The notes under the pieces were generated by a model. It had not been told where the DNA came from. It did no database searches and was given only the letters and a program-made list of their open reading frames with translations. DNA of 64,000 nt. It comes from Arsenophonus sp. aPb (GTDB lineage Bacteria; Pseudomonadota; Gammaproteobacteria; Enterobacterales; Enterobacteriaceae). Location: NCBI RefSeq assembly GCF_029873475.1, contig NZ_CP123500.1, positions 1 through 64,000 of the forward strand, read 5' to 3'. Shown piece by piece: positions 1-9,885 of the stretch (position 1 is the stretch's first letter; each line of letters starts with the position of its first letter). Position numbers and translations under genes: made by a program.

Positions 1-37
1 TGCTTTAATAAATTCAGACATATTGCTAAAGAAATAA

Positions 38-232
38 ATTTACTTTAACGTAAAGCCATTTTTTCGGCACTCCTACAACAGTACCCTTTATTCTACTGAT
101 GGCAGTGTTATTTTAGCCGAAGCGGGGGCTGAACTATCAGGGGAACAACGTGTTGAAGTGAAAGCGGGACAGAAAAGCGTGTTTACCGTCTGGACTGAAC
201 TGGATACTTCCTGGGAGTCAGGGCTTCTTTAA
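38..232 (+). pseudogene. Unidentified gene fragment, C-terminal or internal piece
   Basis: An open frame of 64 codons without a credible start ends at a TAA at 230-232. Its peptide contains STLYSTDGSVILAEAGAE and VEVKAGQKSVFTVWTELDT and has normal codon use, so it looks like real protein debris. A neighbouring frame continues with EWDRVYINNPYGQRFVGA until about 330, which suggests a frameshift inside a longer former gene. I do not recognise the family. The adjoining IS200/IS605 remnant may have truncated it. Confidence 0.3.
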
Positions 233-336
233 ACGCTTTAGGCACTGACGCAACGGGGCGGAGTGGGACAGAGTTTATATTAACAATCCTTATGGTCAGC
301 GCTTCGTTGGTGCAATGATACTCTTTTTTATCTGAT

Positions 337-378
337 GCGCCTTATATCCCCGTCCTGAAGGACGGGGATATAAGGCGC
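337..378. repeat. Perfect 20-bp-arm hairpin, likely IS200/IS605 end
   Basis: Two 20-bp arms (337-356 and 359-378) beginning GCGCCTTATATCCCCGTCCT are separated by a 2-nt spacer. No T-run follows, so a simple terminator is unlikely. Subterminal hairpins with a CCCCGTCC...GGACGGGG core are typical of IS200/IS605 elements, and a TnpA tail lies directly beside this one. Confidence 0.6.
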
Positions 379-388
379 AGTTTTCAAA

Positions 389-472
389 CTAACCAGGTGT
401 TTGCTGTTGCTCAATGTACTGTCGGATAATAGATATCGGTGCGCCCCCTATGACGTAGAGGATGTCAACGCA
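389..472 (-). pseudogene. tnpA: IS200/IS605-family transposase TnpA, C-terminal remnant
   Basis: On the minus strand the frame ending at 389 reads LYVIGGAPISIIRQYIEQQQ, followed by TPG and a stop. This resembles the C-terminal helix of Y1 (HUH) transposases of the IS200/IS605 family, which commonly end in GAP-x-x-x-I-x-x-YIE-x-Q. An upstream in-frame stop near 473 leaves only about 27 codons. With the adjacent hairpin it marks the right end of a dead element. The catalytic HUH and Tyr region is absent. Confidence 0.6.
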
Positions 473-512
473 CTACTTTGTCACTAACCTTAATCGGCAC
501 CCTACACCGTTA

Positions 513-3500
513 TCAAAAATGCCAAGTGAAAACAGCGTTGACGCTATTGTCCTGATGCTGCTGCGATAGTAGACCATCGTAGCTCAACGACAATATAGCA
601 TTCTTGTTCACCACTACTTCTAGCCCTACCTTCAGAGCCAGTCTGTCGCGCGATATTGGCACACTGTTCACCACAAACGGAGCATTTCCGCCTTTAAACC
701 GCAGCCCAGCGCCTGGTTTCAGCTGTCCATACTGATGTTGCCATCCCAGTTCGCTAAACAGCCCTATCTTGGTGTTTTTATTCACCAGCCGTTCAGTCTC
801 CACACGCCACCCCAACATCGAAACCGTCGCGTCGAAGTGCTGTTTGTAACCACGTAATGCTGCCGCGTTACCATGCTCTGAGATCTGATTGTTCTCCAAG
901 TTTATGTATGCCAGGTTAACGAACGGTTCCAGGTTCACCCCCTCTCTCTCCATCCTATAACTCATTTCCGCGAATAGCTGCTGTGTACGTCCACTGTACT
1001 TTGCCATTTCACGGCCTGACTGCACACCATAGTTCACCAAACGCAAAGTATCGATGCGATGCCAGGTGTAGATTGCACCTCCACGCAGTGCCAGCATCCC
1101 AAACTGTTTATCTCCGTATGCAGCCAGGTGATAGTTATTGCTGCCCGCATTCGAACCATAACCACCGTGCAACGAGGTACGGGTATAGCCTGTCGCTACC
1201 CCCAGCCGCCAGTCAGTTGCTAGTGCTGAATCAAATCCGAACAGTATCCCATAGGTCGAGCCCTGATAACCTGTTGCATTGGCATTGCCCGATGCGTGCT
1301 CCCACGCCATGAGCGATTGCGCCCACACACCGCTTTCGTTGGCCTTAATAGCCGACGAACTCAACAAACCCTTCGCCTGACGCAGACGCCCATTTAGCAC
1401 CTCACGTAAATAGCGGCTATTGTTTACCAATGCCGAAACGATATCGGCATTGATTTGCCCAGACAACTGACGGAATGCTTGTCGTGCTTTATCCACCGTG
1501 CCACTGTTTAGGATGCTCTCATACACAGGATTACCCATCGACAACTCATCTGCTGCATTTGCCACTTCGCGCTCATTCTGTGTCTGTGCTACGCTGGAAA
1601 AGCGTTTATTATTGCGGCCGATGCTTAGCGTTACCTGGTTTGGGTGATAACTCAGTTCTGTATCAAGAAACAGGTGCTTTGACGCCACCCTATCAAACTG
1701 CCCGCTCACTCCCTGTTGCGCACTCAGGATGATATACTGCTGACCTAATCGGCTATCACCTTCCTGTTGCGATAATAAGTTAGCTTTGTTTTCCAGTGAA
1801 ACCACCACTTCACCGCCATCGATCGTTACTGCTCCACTACTTTGGATTCGATCGCTCTGCACGTTTTGACCAACCTCGACTACGTAACGCGAGCTCGGTT
1901 CAAAGCTGACATTATGGTTTACGTTTAGGGTACCGATCGAATTGCCCGGCGCTACAGTACCATGGGCGCTCAGTGAGCCTATTGTTCCATTACCACTGAG
2001 CACACCATCTTTCTGAATTAATACATCCGAAGTTAGTGTGCCATTAACAGCTAAAATTCCATTATTTATTCGTGTTGGACCACGATAGGTGCTGTTACCA
2101 GTTAATACTAATGTTCCATTTCCTTCTTTAGTTAGTCCTCCATGACCAGTGATATCGTTACGCCAAATATCCCAGGCGCATGTTGGATATAAGCATGTTC
2201 GCTTTAAAAGCGTTCCCTCATCAATAATGGAGCCGATACCTGGAATATTAACCACAAATTGGGTGTTTGCGTATGAACCCGGAACATAAAACTCAGCTGG
2301 AATATCTTTTGGAGAAATAAACATTTTAGGGCCATTAATAGCTTCTCTTAAGTTTACAAGCCCCCAACCATAAATTTCATCAATGCCCTTTTTTCCAAGA
2401 TCAGTTGCTGTTGTTTTAACTATTGTTGTTATATTTTCTGCTGATAAGTAAGGAAATCTTTCCATTAATATAGCGATTGCACCACTAACGTGAGGAGCTG
2501 CTATCGATGTGCCTTCTCCTTTCTTGTAACCGCTTGAAATATTATTGTAATTATTTCCTTCAATATTTGCTGAGTAGATATTATATGCTGGAGCAGCAAC
2601 ACAGAAACTAGCGGTATAGCCGCATCGATTTGATCTTTGATAAATTGGCCAATCAGGTATATTTGAATCGTCAAATTTTGATGATATTTCTTTAATTAGA
2701 TTTGGAGATTTTTCGTAAATTGAATCTACAAATGTATAGAATTCTTCATCTTGTTTTCTTCCTGGGAATTTATTTTTATAAAGAATAAACAATTTATCGT
2801 AGATAAAATCACTACGCAGCAATGGAATGACATCTTCTTTTTTGGCAATACCCATAACTGTCACCCAATGCGATAGAATGTTTGGTAAAAAATAGGGTAA
2901 TCCAGCTAATGCGTTAGGGCTATTTGTGTTGCCATCATTGCCAACACCGTAAACCATAATAATGCCATTGTTGGCTAAATCTATAGCACCATTATAAATA
3001 CCACCTAATTTCGTACCTATAATGCTTTTAATGTCATGATTAAACTGTTTTTCAGCATCTGAATCGGAAAAAGATACAGAATCATAAATTTCATAATTAG
3101 GTGCATCTGGAATACCAATACTCCAACTGTTATTTATAATACGGACTTTATTTTTCTTGAATTCTTGCCAGGCCGAATAATAGATATTTCTATCTAAAGG
3201 AATTTTACTATAAATCGAATTGTATCCATTATCTATATCAGCATTAAAAATTTTTGTATTATAGGCAACACCGTGCATTCCTTTTCCATCACGATTTCCA
3301 GCCATTATAGATGCTACACTCGTTCCATGTGATTCGTATTGTCCTTCATAATTTTTTAAGTGTAACGTTCCGTCAAAATAAAAATTATCACCAACTTTTA
3401 TATTTATATCGGAATTGCTTTTTTCTGCTCTTTTCCCTTTAGTAACAAGGTTAATAATGTTTTTTATATTAGTGAACTCTGGGTGATTTTTATAGATAGC

Positions 3501-3716
3501 AACATCGAGCATACCAATTGGTACATCTTTCCCTGTGTATCCATAATAATATGCATAATTTGCATTAATAGCATCAAGGCCCCACTGATTATTAAACTCT
3601 TCTGTTTTCCAACTTAATAAAAAATTTTTTTTAATTCCAATATATTTTTCATTTGCAGGAGAATTAGATGACACAATTAATAATATTAATATAAGTAAAA
3701 ATTTCTTTGATCTCAT
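513..3716 (-). CDS. S8 subtilase autotransporter (type Va secreted serine protease)
   Basis: Predicted 1067-residue secreted protease. The order is an N-terminal signal peptide (about residues 1-21), a subtilisin S8 domain with the catalytic triad visible as D71 (GMLDVA), H130 (SHGTS) and S404 (GTSIAAPHVSGA) plus the oxyanion N260 (GVGND), one autotransporter-associated repeat (TKEGNGTLVLTGN...GILAVNG), a linker, and a C-terminal beta-barrel ending in the classic aromatic F (TWHF). The barrel should insert in the outer membrane and export the protease. I chose the ATG at 3716, preceded by GAG at 7-nt spacing, rather than the in-frame TTG at 3728. The frame is intact, unlike most neighbours. 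Subtilase autotransporters act in adhesin processing or host-protein cleavage; the substrate here is unknown. Confidence 0.93.
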   Translation of the reverse strand: MRSKKFLLILILLIVSSNSPANEKYIGIKKNFLLSWKTEEFNNQWGLDAINANYAYYYGYTGKDVPIGMLDVAIYKNHPEFTNIKNIINLVTKGKRAEKSNSDINIKVGDNFYFDGTLHLKNYEGQYESHGTSVASIMAGNRDGKGMHGVAYNTKIFNADIDNGYNSIYSKIPLDRNIYYSAWQEFKKNKVRIINNSWSIGIPDAPNYEIYDSVSFSDSDAEKQFNHDIKSIIGTKLGGIYNGAIDLANNGIIMVYGVGNDGNTNSPNALAGLPYFLPNILSHWVTVMGIAKKEDVIPLLRSDFIYDKLFILYKNKFPGRKQDEEFYTFVDSIYEKSPNLIKEISSKFDDSNIPDWPIYQRSNRCGYTASFCVAAPAYNIYSANIEGNNYNNISSGYKKGEGTSIAAPHVSGAIAILMERFPYLSAENITTIVKTTATDLGKKGIDEIYGWGLVNLREAINGPKMFISPKDIPAEFYVPGSYANTQFVVNIPGIGSIIDEGTLLKRTCLYPTCAWDIWRNDITGHGGLTKEGNGTLVLTGNSTYRGPTRINNGILAVNGTLTSDVLIQKDGVLSGNGTIGSLSAHGTVAPGNSIGTLNVNHNVSFEPSSRYVVEVGQNVQSDRIQSSGAVTIDGGEVVVSLENKANLLSQQEGDSRLGQQYIILSAQQGVSGQFDRVASKHLFLDTELSYHPNQVTLSIGRNNKRFSSVAQTQNEREVANAADELSMGNPVYESILNSGTVDKARQAFRQLSGQINADIVSALVNNSRYLREVLNGRLRQAKGLLSSSAIKANESGVWAQSLMAWEHASGNANATGYQGSTYGILFGFDSALATDWRLGVATGYTRTSLHGGYGSNAGSNNYHLAAYGDKQFGMLALRGGAIYTWHRIDTLRLVNYGVQSGREMAKYSGRTQQLFAEMSYRMEREGVNLEPFVNLAYINLENNQISEHGNAAALRGYKQHFDATVSMLGWRVETERLVNKNTKIGLFSELGWQHQYGQLKPGAGLRFKGGNAPFVVNSVPISRDRLALKVGLEVVVNKNAILSLSYDGLLSQQHQDNSVNAVFTWHF

Positions 3717-3728
3717 AAAATATCTCAA

Positions 3729-3941
3729 TCAACTAAAAATACTGGACTGAGGATCTGACAGTTGTCTTAATCCTGCGAGTCGAGTCAAGTTTTCTATAAT
3801 CTTGGTAATGTATTCTTTGTCCGCATTTTTATTTTTTTGTATAGGAATGCACATTGCATCGCAACACATATATCCTTGTTCATTAATAATACAAGTTGAA
3901 TCTAAAAATAGTGCAATTGGTAAATAAAATATTTCTGATAA
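3729..3941 (-). other. Short unidentified open frame directly upstream of the subtilase gene
   Basis: A 71-codon frame with no ATG near its 5' end ends with TGA at 3729-3731. It is in the same frame as the subtilase gene, whose ATG follows 12 nt later. The peptide includes FLDSTCIINEQGYMCCDAMC and a helical tail ending DPQSSIFS. It contains several cysteines, and its composition is protein-like rather than random. It may be the tail of a former upstream gene or a translated leader. I do not recognise it. Confidence 0.3.
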
Positions 3942-4051
3942 TTAATATTACAGATAATAAATAATCTCTTTATAGAATCCGATTTATATTAAAAATTAAT
4001 GAAATTTACTATTAAATAACAATTTTCTTTCACAAAAGATTCAATTTAAAA

Positions 4052-4213
4052 CTACGGCGCCCCCATTCTGATATGTTTTCTAGCATCTCCGGAGCGAGCT
4101 ATAACACAGCCATCGTTATTTGATAAAACAACTACCGGTTTACCTTTCAAATCAGGCCTAAATACATGCTCACATGAGGCATAGAAATTATTAGTATCGA
4201 TTAATGCAAACAT
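4052..4213 (-). pseudogene. umuC: DNA polymerase V catalytic subunit UmuC, N-terminal stub
   Basis: The 53 codons from the ATG at 4213 carry the Y-family polymerase N-terminus: MFALIDTNNFYASCEHVF, then RPDLKGKPVVVLSNNDGCVIARS. The metal-binding D of FALID and the VVVLSNNDGCVIARS strand are clear. The frame stops after RMGAP, so about 370 residues (fingers, catalytic DE, little finger) are missing. No umuD is visible. The divergent LexA box at 4285-4304 matches the umuDC operator closely, which suggests that umuDC once lay here. Confidence 0.85.
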
Positions 4214-4284
4214 AAAATCTCTTACGCTTATTAACAATAAACAGCATATGCAGTGTAAATAGCTACTCTAATAACGCCCTCTTT

Positions 4285-4304
4285 CACTGGATATAAAAAC
4301 AGTA
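4285..4304 (+). promoter_or_regulatory. LexA (SOS) box upstream of cho
   Basis: CTG-N10-CAG is present as CACTGGATATAAAAACAGTA. From memory it differs at two positions from the E. coli umuDC operator (TACTGTATATAAAAACAGTA). It lies about 120 bp upstream of the cho start and about 70 bp upstream of the divergent umuC stub. SOS control of both genes is established in E. coli; here it is inferred. Confidence 0.75.
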
Positions 4305-4425
4305 TAATATAATCATAAAGAAAGTCTTAGCCATCTTTTATTTCAAATAAATATCTTTTGAAGGAAAAGATAAAGACTTTAAAACTGAATGTTAAAAATT
4401 AAATCTCTAAAAATTAAGGAAAAAA

Positions 4426-5268
4426 GTGTTAGAAATCTGTAAAAATAAATCCATTAAATTGGAAGGTAATGAGGAGAAAAAGCTTAAAACAATAAACGCC
4501 AGTATTCCCAATCTGCCAGGTGTCTATCTATTTTTCGGTGAAAATGAATTATTGCCAATCTATATCGGGAAAAGCATAAACCTTAAAAAAAGAGTGCTAT
4601 CTCACTTTTATCAAAAGAATATGAAATTAATAAAGCAAATTAGATATATTTACTGGCAAACCACAGCAGGTGAAATAGGCGCGCTATTGCTCGAAGCGAA
4701 ATTAATTAAATTATATCAACCTGTTTTCAATAAACAGCTAAGAAAATACCACGAGCTTTGTGCTTTTCAGATATCGAACAATAAAATTGATATTGTTTAT
4801 GCGAAAGAAATTGATTTTTCTAAATCAGAAAACCTATATGGTTTGTATAAAAATCGCTTTTCCGCTTTAAAAAAACTTAAATCCATTGCGGATGAAAATA
4901 ATCTCTGTTACGCCAAACTTGGAATGGAAGAGAAGAAAAAATCAGGCTGTTTTCGGCTTCAGCTAGGTTACTGTCGTGGAGTTTGTGTTAATAAAGAAAG
5001 TCATGAATGTCATCATAACCGGTTATTACATGCGTTTAAACAACATAAATTAGCTGTCTGGCCTTACAAAGGCGCAATTGGCATCGCCGAAAAAGGGGTT
5101 CAACAAACGCAAATTCACATTGTTAATAACTGGGTTTATTTGGGTTCGGTAGAAAACCTCAGTCAGACATTAACATTTAATCAGGCAACAGATAAATTTG
5201 ACCATGACATGTATAAGATCTTGTGTTGTCGAATATTAGATAAAAATATAAACATAATCCCTTTGTGA
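4426..5268 (+). CDS. cho: Cho, UvrC-like excinuclease (GIY-YIG)
   Basis: A 280-residue protein with an N-terminal GIY-YIG nuclease domain (PGVYLFFGENELLPIYIGKS at about residues 31-50, then R, E and N positions of the family), followed by the short C-terminal region typical of Cho. It lacks the UvrB-interacting and RNase H-like domains of full UvrC. Length is close to E. coli Cho (about 295). Cho makes the 3' incision in nucleotide excision repair on bulky lesions and is SOS-induced. The start is GTG at 4426 with AAGGA five bases upstream. The frame is intact. Confidence 0.9.
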   Translation: MLEICKNKSIKLEGNEEKKLKTINASIPNLPGVYLFFGENELLPIYIGKSINLKKRVLSHFYQKNMKLIKQIRYIYWQTTAGEIGALLLEAKLIKLYQPVFNKQLRKYHELCAFQISNNKIDIVYAKEIDFSKSENLYGLYKNRFSALKKLKSIADENNLCYAKLGMEEKKKSGCFRLQLGYCRGVCVNKESHECHHNRLLHAFKQHKLAVWPYKGAIGIAEKGVQQTQIHIVNNWVYLGSVENLSQTLTFNQATDKFDHDMYKILCCRILDKNINIIPL

Positions 5269-5271
5269 TAT

Positions 5272-5518
5272 TTAATCTTTAAACAGGTTTCTTAATTCAG
5301 TTTCTGTAAACCCAGTAAATTTCATCACCGATAGCCTGTCCAAACCACTTTCGAGCATTTGCTTTGCTATCTCAAGTTGTGCTTCAAGTTTGCCTTTTTG
5401 AATTCCTTTCAGAATACCTTTTTATTCACCTTCTAGACGTAACTGTTCTGCAATAGTCATTAAGATCTCCCGATAATCATCCGCTTTTTCCGCAATCTAT
5501 TCTTGCGCTCGATCATCT
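5272..5518 (-). pseudogene. Rpn-family nuclease, C-terminal remnant (second tail)
   Basis: On the minus strand this stretch encodes a broken copy of the Rpn tail: IAEKADDYREILMTIAEQL, then KGIQKGKLEAQLEIAKQML and a terminal NLFKD, with in-frame stops (for example after LEGE). It lies immediately downstream of a complete copy and resembles the tail of the copy at 55008-55941 more than its neighbour. It is a partial tandem duplication or recombination scar. Confidence 0.75.
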
Positions 5519-6394
5519 TTAATCTTTAAATAAACGACTCAATTCAATCTTTGTTAATCCTGTGAATTTCATTATAGATTGTCTATCCATTCCGCTTTCA
5601 AGCATCTGACGAGCAATATTCATCGAAGCTTGCTTTTCGCCTTCTCGACGTAACTGTTCTGCAATAGTCATTAAGACCTCCCGATAATCATCTGCTTTTT
5701 CCGCAATTTGATGCAAAAATTGTTTTGCATCCGAAGTATTCCCACGCTCAACAATATAATACATTAATCCTTTAAACAACTCTGGCTGTATTACATACTG
5801 ATTTAATAAACCAGCTATCTCCTGACTAAATTCTAGCATATCTCGTGCTCGGATATGCTTCATCACTAACTCCATCAGCGCGACACGTCGATGCTTTATG
5901 ATTTCTTGGTCAGGAATGACTGTAACGTCAACCAATGGGAATGCCTGCGTATAAACAGATTTTTCCAGTTCTGGATCGGCAAAGCAATCCAACCATTGGG
6001 TGCTGTAAGGGTACGGCGAAGTTTTACCTTGATAAAACAGTAGCGGTATCACCACGGGCAAAGTATCATTTCCCTGCTCTAGATGCTGATGCATTGCCGC
6101 CACACTATAGCGCAACAACCTGAATGCCATTAATTTTTCTGGCCTGCTCTGATGTTCTATGAGCGTGTAAATATACCCTTTTCCCGCTGTTGTTTGCACA
6201 GAATAGAGCATATCAGAGCATTGACTACACAGGTCGGATTCAATAAAACTACCTGATTCCATCGTCAACGTACTAAAATCACATAATTTACGAATATTTT
6301 CAGGTAAATGAATTTCCAGAAAGTCCTTTGCAATCGTAATATCGCCAAGAAACTTCTTAAACAAACTATCATGATGAGAAAGTATTTTTTTCAT
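5519..6394 (-). CDS. Rpn family recombination-promoting nuclease / putative transposase
   Basis: A 291-residue protein from the ATG at 6394 (MKKILSHHDSLFKKFLGDI). The N-terminus matches the PD-(D/E)XK nuclease domain of the Rpn (YhgA-like) family: HDSLFKKFLGD, YSVQTTAGKGYIYTLIEHQS and the following helices. The C-terminal third is charged and repeat-like and ends in LSRLFKD. Rpn proteins of E. coli are DNA endonucleases that promote RecA-independent recombination. An upstream in-frame TTG at 6442 would add 16 residues also conserved in the second copy, so the start is not certain. The frame is intact. Confidence 0.8.
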   Translation of the reverse strand: MKKILSHHDSLFKKFLGDITIAKDFLEIHLPENIRKLCDFSTLTMESGSFIESDLCSQCSDMLYSVQTTAGKGYIYTLIEHQSRPEKLMAFRLLRYSVAAMHQHLEQGNDTLPVVIPLLFYQGKTSPYPYSTQWLDCFADPELEKSVYTQAFPLVDVTVIPDQEIIKHRRVALMELVMKHIRARDMLEFSQEIAGLLNQYVIQPELFKGLMYYIVERGNTSDAKQFLHQIAEKADDYREVLMTIAEQLRREGEKQASMNIARQMLESGMDRQSIMKFTGLTKIELSRLFKD

Positions 6395-6518
6395 TGCTAC
6401 AGTATAAACTTGAGGGGTAACCCTTGCCATCACTTTAGTCAAAATTTAATAGTAAATTCATCATCATTTTTATCTTCAACAGTAAAATTCACCAGTGTAT
6501 TTGTAAAAAATAATATAC

Positions 6519-7279
6519 TGTAACATGAATGTTTTTAAAGGCTGACACTATACCCACGACATCATCCTATGGGTAGTACTCTGGTATGTAAATACGGCAT
6601 TAGTTATCGTGAGCTGCAAGAAATGTTGGCTGAACGCGGGGTGCATGTAGACCACACCACCCTCTATCGCTAGGTTCAGCGTTATGCGCCAGAAATGGAA
6701 AAACGGCTGCGGTGGTACTGGCGTAATCCTTCCGCTCTTTGCCCGTGGCACATTGACGAAACGTATATAAAGGTGAATGATCAGTGGGTTTACCTGTATC
6801 GCGCTGTAGACAACAGAGGACGTACTCTGGATTTTTACCTTTCACCACGGCGTAACAGCAAAGCTGCATATCGATTTCTTAGTAAAATTTTAAACAACAT
6901 AAAACAGGGGTAAATCCCAGGCGTTATCAATACGGATAAGTCTCCGACATACGCTCGTGCGCTTGCTCAGCTTAAACGTGAAGACCAATGTCCGTCTGAC
7001 GTTGAACACCGACAGATTAAGTACCGAAATAATGTTATCGAATGCGATCATGGCAAACTGAAACGGATAATCAGCGCCAAGCTGGAGTTTAAATCGATAA
7101 AGATGATTTATGCCACGATAAAAGAGATTGAAGTGATGCGGACGCTGCGTAAAGGTCAGACCAAGTCATTTTACTTCGGCTATCCCCTGGGTGAGATGCG
7201 TCTAGTGAGTCGAGTCTTTGAAATGTAAGACCTTTACCAATAAATAAGGCTGCCGCATCACGATCTTTGCAACAATGCC
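6519..7279 (+). mobile_element. IS6-family element copy A, transposase pseudogene
   Basis: This copy encodes an IS6-family DDE transposase (WHIDETYIKV, NTDKSPTYAR, NVIECDHGKLKR) in pieces. The right end reads cgatctttgcaacaatgcc, close to the IS26-type inverted repeat; the left inverted repeat is missing. A TAG replaces the Trp of LYRWVQR near 6672, and a TAA interrupts KQG-QIPG near 6910. It shares the Trp-to-TAG lesion with copy F, so the two descend from one defective copy. Confidence 0.9.
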
Positions 7280-7356
7280 ATCTTTTTTAACTTTGGCCAT
7301 ACCTGTTAGCCACTGCCCCCGTGTAAGCACTGCGATCAACCAGTGAGCATTGATAA

Positions 7357-9885
7357 TTATCCCCAGGTTGGTGGTTGGATTGTTTTTAAAACATCATTAT
7401 AGTGTTTTATGGCATAATCAGTCATTATGTTAGATAAAACCGCTGTACAAGTGAAGGCTTTATCGGTCCCGAGTAATCGATTTTTCCAATCAATGAATTT
7501 ATCCTGACCAAGCAGTGTTGGATAAATTGTGTGAGCTTTTTCCATTAGAGCATAAGCATAATATCTGAGCATCAGAGGAGAGTGCTCCTCAGTTCCAAAA
7601 ATAGCACTGGAAGAATAACGGGTGAAAACCGCAGATAACGAAAAAAGATATTCCGCTTTTTCCCTATCTGTACTTGATGTTAAATCATATAATTCCATAA
7701 TCCGGTTATAATTTTCTTCTTTCAATATATAACCTTGTTTTAAATCAAGTACGCGAGAGAATATTTCACTTAATTCCTGTTGAGAAGTGTCATCCACAAG
7801 TTTTGTCGCATAGGCTTTAGATTTTGTGGCATCCATGAATAAAGGTTTAAGCTTGTCACCTAAATCTAAAGACTCAATCAGCTTATAAAATTTTGATTGA
7901 TTCAAGCTATAAGAAAAGTGCGGCGCAAAAAGGGGAAAACTTTCATTATAACATTGCTTCAAACTGTATTCTGATGGGCTTAAACACTTTCCATCTTGAA
8001 AAAGGTAAACGTGATCCCACTTAGTATCCAGATCAGGATGCAGCATTTGTGATAGAATATTTTCAGAAGCAACTAGTACTCTGTTAGGTGTCGTTGATAA
8101 TAATAGAAAATTTTGCGCATTGTTATCTGACCATTCTGCATTGCCTTTGTAATCACCAAAAATTTCTTTAATTTCTTCATGCTTTAGTTGTTGCTGAATT
8201 TCAAACATATTGAGATACTCTTGATACAGACTGTGGGCTGCATCAATACCCTGAGTTCTGGCTGCCAATAAGACTTGAATAAAGTTACTATTAATTTCAG
8301 AAGAGACCATTAGATGTGGGTGTTGGTCAAAATAATTAAGAAATAGGTTAGTTATTGTAGAACGATTTTCCAGCAAGCTAAGTAAAGCTGGTGAAAGATT
8401 TTTTAGATAATTACTCGTTAGTGTATTAACAAAACGACTAATATACTCATTAGTCATAAATGGCGTTTTGCCGAAAATATCCAGTAGCGGTAATGTGACA
8501 TCAACAAGATTTGCATTAGATTTTTCTAACGAAGTAATTAACTGGCAGGCTAACTTTATTTTTAATTTATTATATTTCTCATCAATACTATTGATACTCG
8601 TTAATAGACTATTTTGATTGTTAAAGTGATTAAGTATAATATCCAGGTTCTCATCATTCCATATTTCTGGAAGAGATATACTTAAAGTATCATTTAGGCT
8701 AGCACCTGAAAAATTAGCAGAATTAATAGTTAGTTCTTTTAAAATGGCACTACTTAAATCAACATTAATTAAGCTAGCGCCTGTCAGGTTGGCTCCTGTC
8801 AGGTTAGTATTGGTTAAATTAGCCCGCCTAAAATCAATACCTATCAGGTCTGCGTTTGTCAAGTTAGCGCCTGTCAAATTAACATCTGTAAGGTCAACTT
8901 GTTCCAGGCTAGCTCCCTCTAGATTAGCCTCTGTCAGGTTAGCTTTAGCTAAAGTAACTTCTCCTAAGTAAGCATTTGTCAGATTAGCTCTTGTCAGATT
9001 AGCGTTGGTCAAATTAGTTTGAACTAATTTAGCATCCACTAATTCAGCATTAGTTAAATTAGCGCTAGTAAAGTTGGTTAGTCTCAGCTTAGTTCTAATT
9101 AGATTAACGCTTGTCAGGTTAGCTTCTATCAGAATAGCGTTGTCAAGCTCACTATCATCCATTTTTGCACCGACCAAATCAGCATGAGACAAATTAACTT
9201 CTTTTAGATTAGCCCCGTTTAGATTAGCCCCGTTTAGATTAGCCCCTTTTAGATTAGCTTCTACCAGTCTAACATCTGCCAGATGAGCTTGAGCTAGATT
9301 GGCGTTCATTAATTTAGCTTTCGTTAAGTCAGCTCCCGTCATTTTAGCGCCCGTCAGTATAGCTTTCGTCAAGTCAGCTTCCATCATTTTAGCGCTTGTC
9401 AGAATAACTTCCGTTAAATCAGCTTCCTGCATTTTAACGCCCTTCAGCTTAGCGTTGGCTAGATTACTACCATTCATTTTTGCACCAATCAGATTAGTTT
9501 GTAGCAATTTAGCGTCTTTTAGATTAACCTTTTGTAGCGTTGCTTTTGCTAGATTAGCGCCGGATAAGTTCGCTAATGAGAGGTTAGTTTCACCATTAAA
9601 AAGAGCTGAAAGATCCATATCGCTTAAATTTACTCCCGATAAATTAATAACATAATTACTCTTTCGATTAGCTAATAATTCTGTTAATGCATTGAGTTTT
9701 TCCGTCGTCGAGCCTGTTAAAAAAACATTAGATGACCCACTCCAAAATTTATCCGCCATTTTAGAGCCCATTCCACCTAGACCTTGCGTTTTTAGATGAT
9801 AAAGTCGTTCTCGTATTAATACAGGTGCTAATGTTAGGTTACCTACATCGTCTTTGAGATATCTTCGACCATACAAAGCACCGGT
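7357..9885 (-). pseudogene. SopA-like HECT-type E3 ubiquitin ligase with pentapeptide repeats (3' part of a broken gene)
   Basis: An 840-codon frame whose only upstream boundary is a TAA at 9886-9888; the first possible start is a TTG at 9876. After about 75 residues (YGRRYLKDDVGNLTLAPV, ERLYHLKTQGLGG) come some 320 residues of pentapeptide repeats A(N/D)LxX, then a central domain and a HECT-like lobe. The motif AFTCTAVLS places a Cys (C810 counted from the TTG) exactly 29 residues before the C-terminus, the same spacing as catalytic Cys753 of the 782-residue Salmonella SopA. SopA is a type III effector that ubiquitinates host proteins. The N-terminal segment reads as the continuation of the upstream gene in the same frame, so this was one protein. 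It could still be made from the TTG. Confidence 0.85.

Noticed and set aside
337..378. Rho-independent terminator
   Set aside because: A strong stem, but no T-run on either side and a TnpA tail adjoins it; an IS200/IS605 end explains it better.
8744..9655. Plus-strand frames opposite the pentapeptide repeats (VRLAPVRLVLVKLA type)
   Set aside because: They are mirror images of the codon pattern of A-N-L-x repeats on the minus strand; low complexity and no ribosome site.
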